Assembly (NCBI GenBank): GCA_016647705.1
Contig: CM028328.1
Location: 44,878,647 to 44,942,646 of the forward strand
DNA: 64,000 nucleotides
Reading direction: 5' to 3'
From: Eucommia ulmoides
Taxonomy: Eukaryota; Streptophyta; Magnoliopsida; Garryales; Eucommiaceae
The notes beneath the pieces were generated by a model, which saw nothing but the letters and a program-made list of their open reading frames with translations, ran no database searches and had not been told where the DNA came from. A program made the translations under genes and the position numbers. Positions within the stretch are counted from its first letter, which is position 1. Every line of letters begins with the position of its first letter. Shown piece after piece: positions 33,324 through 44,695 of this stretch.

Positions 33324-36300
33324 CGCACCTTGAATTTCGGAAAAGAGGAAGAAGGGAGCTAGAAGAAAGGGAAAATAAGGTTTTAGTTTCCTCCTTCTCA
33401 AAATCCACAAAAATCAATTTATTTTAGAAAACACAGTCTCGAGGGCTTTTCTAGGCACCAATTTTGAAAACGTTGCTTAGGCCGAGATTTATTTAAAATT
33501 TGGAGTTGCCACCTAGCATTGAATTAAACGGTGTGCTAGGTCACCTGGATTTTGACAATCATTTTTTATTTTAAGAAAAGGCCCAAGTTTTTACTCGAAA
33601 AAATACTAGGTCTTTACTGGAGATTTCTTTTAAGTTAGATGGTCGATTATGCTCGGGTAAGGTGTTAGAGACACCGTCCAAAGATGGTACTTAAGTTTAA
33701 ATAAATCTTTACGTTTAAATTAGTCCAAGTAATTTCTTTCGATTTTGGTTAATATACTAATTCCCATTTTTTTATGTTTTTGTCTTTTATGTATTTTTAT
33801 GTAAGAAAAACATGGAAATTTTATTTATTAAAAACAACAACTGATAAAACAGATTGAAAGTAAATAACAAATGTCCCTCTTTAGACTGCCCATCGATTAT
33901 GGAAGAATTGACAAGTTTGGCCTCGGGGGAGGAGTTTCATTTGGACACTTAATTTAACCAAAATAGCTTATTTATTATTTAAAGAGTAAAAAACTTTTTT
34001 AGAACACATTTTTTATAGGAATTTGGAAAACCATGTTTTAAGTATATCAAAATAAGTAAAAAATTTATAAAAACACTTATTTAAGACAAAATGTTTATAC
34101 ATTTATTTATGAAAATACTTTACAAAGACAAAGGTTTATTAATTTATAGAGCAAAACACCAAGTATTTTCATTTTGAAAAATCTTATGTGAAAGACTTTT
34201 TTTATATATATATTCTATTTTTTATTTCATTTTTTGTTTATTTAAGAAAATGTAAGAACAAACAAGACATAAATGGTAAGTGAATATGCATGTTTGATTT
34301 TGTCAAGAACAGTTCAACTGAACTTATTTGCTTAGGCAAGTTTAATGTTAAGATTTACTTTATTAATTCAAAAGAGAAGAAAATTTAGAATATGGTGTCA
34401 GTCCTACTTGTAACTAAAAACAAAAAAACATTTCTGAAGAAGCTGCACACTTATCCCGAAAGGAATAGAGGTTCTCCATTTATTCCAAATTTTAGCCACA
34501 AGGATCTAGATGTATTAATATATAAAGAATGTCAATCCATGATCTAAGACGTAGGGTCAGTCCATGATCTAGGTTTATATATATATGGGTGTCAATCTAC
34601 AAGCCTGAGACGTAGGACCAAGTTGTGATCTAGGTTAGCGCAGAAAGGCACAGAGCGAAAAAAAAAAATGTTAGTTGTTAGTAGTTAGTAGTTAGTAGTT
34701 AGTAGTCCATCATTAGTGATTTATTTTAAGTTCATTGGAGTTCGGTTTCAAATGTTCTTGACAAAGGCCAAAGATGTTATGCATATACCATAGTGTTCTT
34801 GATGTTCTTGACACAAAACAAATTATTTACACTATGTACAAGACCTAAGACACTAAGAACAACCAAGAAACAATATGTGCAAACAAATCAAAGATACTAA
34901 ACAAACAAAAACTTAAAGGGGAGTCTAAGAAAAACTTACCTAACTTAGGGGAGTAATTTTTCCCTAAGTATTTTTTCCTTCTTCACCTTCTTTAATATAT
35001 TCTTCATTTTGCTTGATTATTCATGAAGAACTTCTTGAATACTTGCTAGAAGAGAATTAAGAACACTTTTTAGGAGCGTTTTTGGAAGGATTTGAGTGTA
35101 TTTGAGAGGTAGAAAACTTAGGAAATCCAAGAACCCGAGAAAGAAATTCGAGCCAATAGAGAAAAGAGATCTGGCCAAGGATGTTTCCAAATGAAAACAA
35201 GTTGTCTTTTATAGGCAACAGCATGCCTGTGCATTGGGAAGTGCATAGGCATAACCAGCCTGTTTCAAATGGCTATTTAATGCCATTTAAGACTATTTAG
35301 TTCTATTTATGGCTAGGCTTCTCAAGCAATGATCAAGATTTCACCTAGAACATGTAGGTAATGATGAATATTTTGTCATGATCAACAAAATATTTTCATT
35401 AAATACCCTATTTAATGCTATTTAATGCATGTTTTATTGCATGATTCATTGGGTATTTAAGGTTTGTCATGATGGAAGCTAGTCTGGTTAGGTTTGTAGG
35501 CACTAATTACTCTAGGTAATTAGGTTTCATGATGAGATTTTTCTTAAAAATCTTGCCAAGATATTACCTCTTAAATGCATCATTTAATGTATGCATTTAT
35601 TGCTTCATTAAATGACATTTAATGTCATTAAATGTTTACCCATGATGAAGGCTAGTTTAGACTAGGTTTAGGCACTAATAACCTATGGAATGATGGCATT
35701 TATAATAATGGGATGGTTCTTGCACTAAATCTTACATAAGATTTCTTCATTTAATGTCATTTATGACTTCATTTATTGCTACATTTAATACTTCATTTAA
35801 AACCATTAATGATCTTTAATAATGGCATGCTAATTATACTAGTGTAGGCATCATGTCATCCCTAGAATATTATGGTATTCTTATGGGTGAGATATTTTCA
35901 TAAAATTCTCATTAAATGCTTGAATTTGTTGCCAACTTGCTAAAGGCACACCGATGGAAGAATCTTATGTTTTTTCTAAGCTTAGGAGAATGTGTCTTTA
36001 GTATCTTGGTGTCTTGGTCACCACTTGGAATAATCAATGCTTTATTTCTTGATTTAGAAGATTAATACTTCAAACAATAATTTCAACAAATATTTTTTGT
36101 TGTAAATTAGACAAAACCGATGAAAAAGAAAGTTTTAGGGGTCAAAACGGGAAGTAAATATAATTGTTATTTTTAAAAAAAAAAAAATTAAAGGGTAGTA
36201 ACTAATGTAGACATATTAGAAGTGATATTAATAGAAAATATATTTTCAATATTGTCATTTTAGTCCCCATTAACTTTTAGGATTTTTTAAATTGACCCGA

Positions 36301-36448
36301 AACTTTTGTTTATACCGAATTGACGATTTTATGTTTTTTATCTTTTTTTGTTTTTAGTACAAATGTGATCTGAGGCATAAATTAGTTCCCTCTAAACCTT
36401 AATTTAAATATTATCTAAATTTACACTTTAGACCCGACGCTTTTGAGA
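33324..36448 (-). mobile_element. Inverted Ogre-like LTR inside the G2 3' LTR
   Basis: The minus-strand copy of the same LTR family ends exactly at 33324 (minus strand ...CAAGGTGCGTCA) and runs back to within about 22 bases of the LTR start near 36448. It mirrors the plus-strand arms: GTTGCCACCTAGCATTG at 33505 faces CAATGCTAGGTGGCGAC at 37439, and the TTAGACTGCCCATCGATTAT phrase near 33882 faces ATAATCGATAGGCGGTCTAA near 37052. The pair therefore forms a large imperfect palindrome with 31021-33323. 35280-35900 is rich in TTTAATGCCATTTAATG-type short repeats. A minus-strand TATA box is at 35206-35215. Confidence 0.75.
35206..35215 (-). promoter_or_regulatory. TATA box of the inverted LTR
   Basis: The minus strand reads CCTATAAAAG, followed by a leader with CTCGGGTTCTTGG and, further on, TTAGGTAAGTTTTTC. 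The plus-strand LTR has the degenerate counterpart TCCATAAAATG near 31803. Confidence 0.5.
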
Positions 36449-38764
36449 ACTAAAAATAATTGTTTTTTAAATTGTCCTTGAAAATGAAGGTTCTTCTTTT
36501 AAAAATAATTTTTTGAAGTTTTCTAAAAACAAGATCTTTCCAAAAGATTGTATGTTTTTTTTTTTTTAGAACCCTTTTCTAAATCATTTATTTTTTAAAA
36601 AAAAAAAAAATCCTTTCTCAAGTTATTTTATAAAAAAAATTTGTTTCCAAGAAGTTTTATAAAAAATGTCTTTGATGTCATCTTCCAAACTCTTTCACTC
36701 TTTTATTTCAAAACCTTGTTCTTCAAAACTAGTAAAAATTTAAAGTTTCCTTTCTTAACAAAAATGTTTTAAAGATGTTTTCCCAAAGAAGATTCTTGAG
36801 ATCTTTGTTTGTTTTTCTAAAACTATTTCTATAAATAAATATTTTTATATAATTTGTTAAAACTTTTACTCGTTTCTTTTTTCTCCACTAAAATCACATT
36901 GTTTTCCACATTCCAAAAATAATTTTTTAATTACTTAAATTTATTTTACTCTTTTTCTTCTCTTTACAAATGCACTTTAGTTTTTATCAAGACAAACTTT
37001 AACTAAACAAATAAAATCTCTTCTCGAGGGGCGACCTTGTCGATTCTTTCATAATCGATAGGCGGTCTAAAGGGGAGATATTTGTTCTTTATTTACTTTC
37101 TGTTTTATCAGTTGTTGTTGTTTTCTAAAATGTTTTTCCTTTTTTTTTCTTTTCTCTTTTTTTAGATAAAAAAGACAAATATTAAAATGGAAATTAGTGT
37201 GTTAATCAAAATCGAAGAAAATTACTTGGACTAATTTAAATTTAAAGATTTATTTAAACTTAAGTACCGTCTTCGAACGGGTGTTTTGGGGTACTTAACA
37301 CATTTTCCAAGTATAACCGACCTCTGAACTTTAAAGAAATCTCTGGTTAAGACCAACTGTTTTTCGAGTCAAAACTTGGGTCATTTCTAAACTAAAAATT
37401 ATTTTCAAAATCCTGGTAACGTAACACACCATTTAACTCAATGCTAGGTGGCGACTTCATTTTTCAGACAAATCTTGGCCCAAAGAACTTTTTTCAAAAC
37501 CGGCGCTTAGAAAAACCCCTGAAACTGTTTTTTTATATAATGAACGAATTTTGAGAGGAAGGAAACCAAATTGTGTCTTCCTCTTCTCTCACTATTTTTT
37601 TCCAAAATTTGGATTGCTTCAGTTTATCGCCTACTCCTCATCTTCAACTGCATCATATGTAGGATCTCAATGTTTTACCTCACCAAATGGCCACACAATG
37701 TAACACTCTATCATAGGGGGGTCTACTGATGTTCCCTAATCAATGGGAATCGAACCCAAGGTGCCAACTATATCTAACCCTAACATCCCATCTGCCAAAG
37801 GGACTGAGGAGAAGGTTCCACCATACAGTCTCGCGTCACAGCAAGCCCGCGAGTACCCATGAAATCTGACAAAGCCACATCTATCCCACGTGAACGAGAA
37901 GGACGAAGGCCATCGGTGCCAAATGAACCCAACTCAGACATCCTAAGCAGGTACACATCAACTTCAAGAAGAGAAAGGCATATTATAATTTATATAAGTT
38001 GAAATTAATAATCACATATGAAAAATGTCACTCCAACAAAGTAGGAACTTTGGTGAATTTTCGCCAACATTAGGGGTCATACCGAAAACATGAGCAAACA
38101 CCCTAAAATCCATTGTTTTACACATTTTGGGACAATCGAAAATATGAATGCATTATAAAAAAGTAGGATTCACAATACAAAAAATAAGTCTTGAAGAAGA
38201 AGTCCAAGGAATAAAAAAAAGTAAAAACTCGTTTCATTTTTTGACCGTTTGTTTGGAACATTTTGAATAGTAAAATGTCAAGTATGCAATGCCAATAGTC
38301 TAAAAAACAATTCCTAACACATACCAAGCTCAAAAAATGGAAGAAAAAGATAATCGTAATGAAATAGGGTAAAAATTCCACTTCACCATAGGGGTATTGC
38401 ATAAACTCTAAGATTTCACATTTTGCCCACTAGTAAAGCTTAAAAAGTTTCTAAACAAGGATAATATACATTTACATTCTTTAAACAATGGACCCATGGC
38501 AAGAAAATCTAGAAAGAGAGTGAAATTTCAAAGCCCTAACCTCAAGAAATCTTGGAGCAAAATGGGCGGATTGGAGCCTTAGAAATGTGACAAGATTGAT
38601 CATAGATGTTTGTTTTGGAAGAAACCAAGATCAAATCACCAAAAAAATGAGCCAAAACCATAGCTTCCCCTTGTGCCCTCTATTCGTCGCCGATCGCTGC
38701 AAAAAATAAGGACTTTTTATTAAGACCCTGTGCACTCCCCAGGCTGGATGGTCCCCAAGGGGTT

Positions 38765-38800
38765 CCCCCCCCCCCCCCCCCCCCCCCTCTCCCCCTCCCC
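38765..38800 (+). repeat. Poly-C run of 23 bases plus C-rich tail
   Basis: Twenty-three consecutive C at 38765-38787 are followed by TCTCCCCCTCCCC. The minus strand is a G-run that could form quadruplexes. Length may be unstable in cloning or assembly. Confidence 0.95.
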
Positions 38801-40204
38801 TTGTTTCCAACCCCGAGCAGTTATTTTCAAAAAATCCTAGTATATTTCCGATCAAAAGCGAATGATAAATATTTTTGTTAGACCAAAATAAAAAAGAATA
38901 ATAAAGGAAGTCATTATCACAATATGAGAGTCGTTTAGGGGCAAATGAGGGACTAAGGTGGTCCCACCAAAATCAAGTCCTGTCAGGCAAACGAAAAAAA
39001 TCAAATCGTGCCCATGAGCCAGCAAAGTAAAATCACGCCAATAAATATCAAGGCAGTCATGCACAAATTACCTAGTGTCAGAATATCAGCAACATTTGGC
39101 TATTGTGACAGTAAAAGTGATCACTTGTTAAACAAAATAATGGTCTTGATAGTGGATTAACAGGGCTTGGTATCCAACATTCATAAGTTAGTCACCCTAC
39201 CCGGGGCAATTTTTATCAAAAGGCAGTTTCACGACTTCATTCCCCATTCCTCAGGATGCGTTGGGGCATTTTTTATCCTACACAAAGTTTTGCGACTTCC
39301 TCTAAGAAACATATGGTACATATTAACCATAAATCTTAGAAAAATGACCCCAATTGTGTTTCCACCTGATTCCAAATGAAAACTAGAATACATAGGCAAC
39401 CCATGAGGTTCAGTCGCCAGATAAAACAAATTCTCATTCCACAGTCCTGAACTACGTTTCGACCTAATTCTTGGTGAAAACCAAGATACATTGGCAACCC
39501 ATGCGGGTTCGATCGTCAATTAAAATATAAATCATCGATGCACAACGAGCTCCACGAACAACACCCACTTCATGAAAGATCAACTTCCCCAAGGGAAGTA
39601 TGACTTCGTTTTTCATCACCCCCGATCACAAGCTGGAGCAGTATTGCGATAAGTTTAACTTCTCCAAGAGAAATCTATCTTCATTTTTTATCACCCCTAA
39701 CACGAGTTGGTAAGCATGTCACCAGATTTGACTTATTGAAGAAGTCCACCTTTATTTAATAGTATCCTGGCATATGTTTGGGCATAAGTCACAAAGATTC
39801 AATCTTCCCAATAATGACACCGGTCTCCACTGCCCCAGCCTTGGGCTGGGACACATTACGTCATACGTCATATATCATCTTCCTCACCCCAGCTATAAGT
39901 TGGGGCACTTTTTAAGCTAATCGCCCCAGTCATGGACTAAGGCATATTTCATATATCATCACATTTTTTCTTAAATTTCCTATCATAGGAGACTCTGCTA
40001 CGTTGGTAACTTCTTTTTTTAAATTCCTCATGTAATGATTCCAACAAAGTAATAACACCACCGACTTTGTGGCTTGGTTGCCAAATTTGCTAGAATTACA
40101 TCTGACTTGATTCTTAACTTGTTTGAGATATGTAGGAAGACCCCTGATTGAGTTAGGTAAGAACCTAGGAGATGTTAGTGCTCTATCATCCTCCGCCCTA
40201 CACT

Positions 40205-40930
40205 GCAGTGTAATCATTTACTTTTAATGGTGACAACCGGTCGACCTCCGGTGTTGTTTGCTTTAAATTAAATTTACTTTTCAACGGTGACGACTGGTCG
40301 AACTCCAACACCATTTTCTTTAAATTAAATTTTTCTATTTTAAATTTCGTTTCTACGGTGACGACCGATTGAACTTTGGCACCATTTACTTTAAATTAAA
40401 TTTGATTTCAACAGTGATAACCAATCAACCTCCAGAACTGTTTACTTTAAATTAAATTTACTTTTCAACAGTGAAGACCGGCCGAACTCCAGCACTGTTT
40501 GTTTTAAATTAAATTTTCATGCTTTAAATTTTGTTTCAATGGTGGGTATCGGTCGACCTTCGGCATCGTTTACCTTAAATTAAATTTACTTTTCAACGGC
40601 GACGACCAGTTGAACTACGGCACTGTTTGTTTTAAATTAAATTTTCTTGCTTTAAATTTTATTTTAACGGTAACGACCGATTGACCTCCACACTGTTTGC
40701 TTTTAATTAATTTTTTTTTCATTTTCAACAGTGATAACTGGTCAAACTCCGATACCATTTGCTTTAAACTAAATTTTCCTGATTTAACTTTACTTTTAAT
40801 GGTGACCACCAGTCAACCTCTGGCATCGCTTACTTTAAAATCTACTTCCGTCTGCTTTAAGTTTTCCCCGGCAGTAATGACCGAGCATACTCGAAATACT
40901 ATTTTTGTTACTGCTTCAATTTCTAAATTG
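40205..40930 (+). repeat. Tandem array with alternating 57/70-bp spacing (G3 3' UTR)
   Basis: Ten or so units combine CAACGGTGACGACYGGTCGA and CTCCGGCACYGTTTGCTTTA with AATTAAATTTWCTTTT. The GGTGACGACC core recurs at about 40228, 40286, 40357, 40413, 40471, 40541, 40598, 40669, 40730 and 40800. Spacings are mostly 56-61 bp, with 70-71 bp steps at regular intervals, which suggests a higher-order unit. It is unrelated to the arrays of G1 and G2. Confidence 0.85.
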
Positions 40931-41039
40931 GTAATTGGCACTTTTCATTTTTCTAAAAAGTGAGATGTGTTTTTGGTGATTCTAGAGTGCCTTGGAAACA
41001 CCATTTCCATTTCTTTCCCTATTAAAAGCAAAACAAAAT

Positions 41040-41640
41040 GAATAAAGACAGACCTTGTCTGATCCGGGCTCAGTTCAAATATCGGCTAAGTCTCTCATAC
41101 CAAGCTCTCAGAGCTTGTTTGAGCCTATACAAAGTCTTTCGAAATTTAAGCACATGATCCCCAGTGGTTGTTCAACATAAACTTCTTCTGTTAGAAGACC
41201 ATTCAAGAATGCACTATTTACATCCATTTAGTATAATTTAAAATTTCATGAACATGTAAATACGAGTAACATTCTAATAGCTTCTAATCTAGCAACAGGC
41301 GCATAAATCTCATTATAATCAATTCCCTCTTCTTGATTATAGTCATATGCTACTAATCTTGTTTTATTTCTAATTATCATACCAGTTTCATCCTTTTTAT
41401 TATGACAAATCCATTTAGTACCAATTACAGGATGAAAATCCAATCTAGGAACTAAAGACCACACTTTATTACGTTCAAATTAAACTAATTCCTCTTGCAT
41501 CACAAAGATCCAAGATTCATCAGTTAACGCTTCATTCACATTCTTAGGCTCAATTTAAGATAGGAAAGCAAGATTTATTATATCTCTAAGGGAGAATTTT
41601 GTACTTACACCTCTTTCAAAATTATCAATAATTATCAATA
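41040..41640 (-). pseudogene. pol: Copia reverse transcriptase, N-terminal fragment
   Basis: On the minus strand the frame 41464-41246 reads MWSLVPRLDFHPVIGTKWIC, with RNKTRLVAYDYNQEEGIDYN and IYAPVARLEAIR after it. This is the diagnostic start of Ty1/copia RT. After a shift it continues with MDVNSAFLNG-type residues and KTLYRLKQALRAWYERLS (about 41190-41070). The copy stops near 41040, before the catalytic YVDD box, so the 3' half of pol and the 3' LTR are lost. Linker sequence to integrase, broken by stops, occupies 41470-41640. Confidence 0.85.
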
Positions 41641-42660
41641 ATTAGGCTCAATTTGAGCTAGGAAAGCAAGATTTCATTTGTTTCCTCTCTTTTTAGTTCT
41701 TCATTCCATGGCTCATTTGTCGTAACACCTCCTTGCTTTTGGTTATTTTGTATACCTGCTTCATCATCATCCAAAACCTTTCTCGACACAAGTGGATCAG
41801 ATTCTTCAAATACAACATGCATAGATTCTTCTACTACTGACGTACGTTTATTATAAACTCTACAAGCATTATTGTTAGTAGCATATCCAAGAAAAACTCC
41901 ATAATCAGATTTAGTATCAAATTTACTCAAATTATCCATATCATTCGAGATAAAATATTTGTAACCAAAAAATTTAAAATGTGATATATTTTGAGTCTTA
42001 CCATTCCAAATTTCATAAGGGATTTTATTAAAACCTCTTCGAATAGATACTCTGTTTACCACATGACAAGTTGAGCTTACTGTTTCGGCCCTGAAATATT
42101 TGGATAGATGATTCTCATTTAGCATTGTTCGACCCATTTCCTGAAACATCATATTCTTCCTCTCCACAATACTATTTTGTTGTGGTGATCTTAGTACAGG
42201 AAAGTTATGAGCATACCGGTGCTCATCGCGATAACTAATTACCTCATCGTTTCTGAACTCTCTGCCCCTATCACTACGGATATTAATAATGCTACATTAC
42301 TTCTTATTGTGAACACATTTACAGAACTAAGAAAAAATAGAAGCAACTTCACGTTTTTTAGCAAAGAAGAACACCTATGTATATCTAGAATAATCATCCA
42401 CAATTACGAATGCATAAAATTTACGTCATAAGCTAGCAATGGCATTCAGACCAAATAAATCAAGATGCAACATTTCAAGACATCTAGACGTAGATGTGTA
42501 CAACTTCTTCTTAAATGATGATCTAGACTGCTTGTCTAATTGACATGTATCACAAACTTTATCTTTCACATATTTCAATGCAGGTAAACCACATACAAGA
42601 TTTTTCTTAAATAAATTATAAAGTAATTCCATACTAGAATACCCAAGTCTTCTATGCCAT
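41641..42660 (-). pseudogene. Copia integrase remnant
   Basis: The minus-strand frame 42632-42426 has the zinc-binding end (PALKYVKDKVCDTCQLDKQS) and the start of the core (MLHLDLFGLNA, a catalytic Asp). After a break, SDRG-REF (42295-42240) and VERKNMMFQEMGRTML (42170-42120, a catalytic Glu) continue the core. The C-terminal part, open at 42167-41658, holds YEIWNGKTQNISHFKFFGYK and YGVFLGYATNNNACRVYN, typical of copia integrase. Stops and one or more shifts make it inactive. Confidence 0.85.
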
Positions 42661-43110
42661 AATCAACTGTTCTCAGATAGTGCATTTAAACATGATAAAT
42701 TTTTAGAAGAAAAATCCTCAAATGAATAAGTATAAATATTCTCAAATCGTGATGCAAAAAGTAATATGCTACTATCATACCCATTATTAATTATGCATCT
42801 ATCATGATCAAAAACAACATTATAACATTTATCACATAATTGACTAACACTACGAAGGTTATGTTTAAGACCATCTATGAGAAGAACATCTTTAATAGTT
42901 GTAGACTCATTACCAATATTACCTATACCAATAATTTTAGCCTTTACGTTGTCTCCAAATGTCACATGACCTCCATCTTTAGGTGTCAAAGACGTAAATT
43001 TAGATTTATCTCTTGTTATGTACCGAGAACAACCACTATCCATGAACCATTTGTCCTTACCTATTGATGCTTTCAAAATAACCTGCAAGGAACACCTCAA
43101 ATAATTCCTA
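42661..43110 (-). pseudogene. Copia protease and GAG-pre-integrase remnant
   Basis: The minus-strand frame 43100-42663 includes DKWFMDSGCSRYITRDKSKF, where DSG (43040-43032 on plus) is the aspartic protease active site of copia elements. GGHVTFGDNVKAKIIGIGNI and DVLLIDGLKHNLRSVSQLCD follow. The pre-integrase part reads on to 42690. This is the best preserved open frame of the element, 145 codons long, although both flanks are broken. Confidence 0.88.
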
Positions 43111-43669
43111 AGTGGTACCCAATCTACGTGGGTCTGATCTAGTTAATTGAGACATTTTTTGTTCCTTTAGGAATCCAAACTTGTCTGCATTTAGATAATT
43201 TAGAAAAACATCTACTAATAGGATCCCCCACAACATTACATTAAAAACATCTAACAATATCCCTGGTTTCAGAAAAGAATTTATAAAATCTCTTTTGTTT
43301 AAGATTTTTTTGAAACCCTATATCAGCTTTATCAAAGATACCTCGTGAATTGCCCAAAAGCATTTTTAACTTATTCTCACCATCTGTGAATTTGAGAACT
43401 ATCGAATGTAAATATAATATCTTGGATTTCAATTCAATTCAAATTTCAACACTTACTTGTTAAGTGTGTTAATTACTTTATAGGGAATTAATTTGAGAAC
43501 ACTAGTTTTTATAATCATGTGTTAGTTCTTGATAAATATCAAATAAATCATCAAAATCTAAAGGACAAGAACTAAAATATTTTGGTACCTTATCTCCAAT
43601 GGTCATCAAAGCAAGCATAGATGAACTGTCATTGCCCAATTTTTCAAAGCTACTTGACTCATAGTCATC
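43111..43669 (-). pseudogene. Copia gag-protease spacer, decayed
   Basis: On the minus strand this stretch lies between the zinc knuckle and the protease. Only short open pieces occur (for example 43432-43241), lysine- and phenylalanine-rich, with no domain I recognise. It is likely the decayed gag-pol linker. Confidence 0.5.
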
Positions 43670-44600
43670 CTAGGTGGCTTTCATCGATTTTTGCTTACCT
43701 TTCTTTACCTTCTTCCTCTCCCTTATCTTCTTCTCTTTCTCTTTCTTTGGATCAAGACAATCAGATTGGAAGTGTCTAGTCTTATGACAGTTCAAGCATT
43801 CCACATTGCTCATGTTGAAATTTTTCTTTCCCCGAATTGTTCGTCGAGTTATTTTTCTAAAATTCTTCGTGAGAAGCACCACATCATTTTCTTGCGCACT
43901 GTCAAGGCTGATATTATCACTGTCATTTTCTTCCTCATTTTTATGAACTTTCAATGCCAGGGACTTCTTTTTTATATTTCCCGTTTCATCCTCATATCCT
44001 CGTATAGCTGTCTCGTGTGTTATTAAGTTGTCGATGAGCTCATCAATAGCATAGACTATAAGATCTTTAGCTTCCTCTATCGCAGTTACTTTCGGCTCTC
44101 AAACTTTAGTAAATAATCTCATAATCATTCTCACTTTATCCTCCATAGTATAGGACTTTTCGAGTTGACTAAGGTTGTTGCAGATATTGTTGAATCTTGT
44201 GTACATCTCTTAAATAGATTATGCTTCACCCATTCTGAATAATTCGAATTGACGAAGTAAGGCATTGATCTTGGATTGTTTCACTTGATTTGTCCCTCTA
44301 TGGTTGATCTGCAACTTGTCCCACATTTCTTTCGCCGATCCACAACTTGAAACCCTGGTATATTTGTTAGCATCTAAAAAACAAAACAGAATATTAATAG
44401 CTTAAGAATTAATAGAAATTTTTTGTTTATCAGAAGTGGTCAGTTGCTCTTTCTTCTTAGTTACTGCATTTTCCATAGAAACGAATAGACCAACCTCAAT
44501 AGCTAGCCACACATCATAATTGGCGGCTTGAAGAAAAACAATCATTTTATCCTTTTAGAAACAATAGTTTTCACTTGCAAACAAAGGTGGACGGTGCATA
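43670..44600 (-). pseudogene. gag: Copia gag remnant with CCHC zinc knuckle
   Basis: The minus-strand reading from about 44590 begins VFLQAANYDVWLAIEVGLFV. It continues through SAKEMWDKLQINHRGTNQVK, LLRQFELFRMGEA, MYTRFNNICNNLSQLEKSYT and AIEEAKDLIVYAIDELI, the usual copia gag (UBN2-like) pattern, to a CCHC knuckle CLNCHKTRHFQSDC near 43797-43754 (C-x2-C-x4-H-x4-C, with the usual glycine replaced). Internal stops at about 44402, 44222 and 44100 disable it. It lies directly after the primer site and 5' LTR. Confidence 0.82.
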
Positions 44601-44682
44601 GACTACCCCACACCTAGTGTGCCTATTTAGTGCGCCATGTGATCTTTCTTAGCTAAGGTTTTAAGCCAATTAAGCTAAATCA

Positions 44683-44695
44683 ATTATGGTACCAA
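44683..44695 (-). promoter_or_regulatory. Copia primer binding site, degenerate
   Basis: The minus strand reads TTGGTACCATAAT just inside the LTR. Copia elements normally use the initiator tRNA-Met complement TGGTATCAGAGC. Only TGGTAyCA is retained, so the site is recognised from position as much as from sequence. Confidence 0.5.

Larger units (their letters stand above)
31021..37621 (+). mobile_element. 3' LTR of G2 (Ogre/Tat-like), interrupted
   Basis: It starts TGTAGAAACC after the purine tract. It ends at GGATTGCTTCA (37611-37621) by alignment of the last 180 bp with the other LTR ends. The plus-strand LTR covers 31021-33323 and about 36449-37621, and a reverse LTR fragment lies between. 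It has an LTR leader with CCTAAGTTAGGTAAGTTTTC (32082-32101), a run of TGGACTGGTACCC/ATGGACTAGCC phrases (32340-32560), an alternating purine-pyrimidine tract, and the ACCGTCTTCGAACGGGTG block (37267-37284). TGGCGACTTC is at 37448. Open frames are absent apart from short AT-rich ones. Confidence 0.7.
37622..40960 (+). other. G3: internal sequence and 3' UTR remnant
   Basis: Sequence after the G2 LTR end. 37622-39150 shows no recognisable protein and no module; it includes a poly-C run and a GC-richer piece (38670-38820) of unknown origin. From 39160 the Ogre-type UTR is clear: module 2 at 39351-39420, 39448-39515 and 40088-40150, and module 3 at 39622-39650, 39834-39850, 39887-39905 and 39926-39945. 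The tandem array at 40205-40930 follows. This places a third Ogre-like element here with pol missing. Short open frames (38118-38402, 39229-39519, 39930-40217, minus) cross the modules and are not called. Confidence 0.55.

Noticed and set aside
39480..39515. GGTTCGATC in module 2 as a tRNA-like B box
   Set aside because: The downstream bases do not complete a T-arm, there is no A box or acceptor stem at the right distance, and other copies lose the match.
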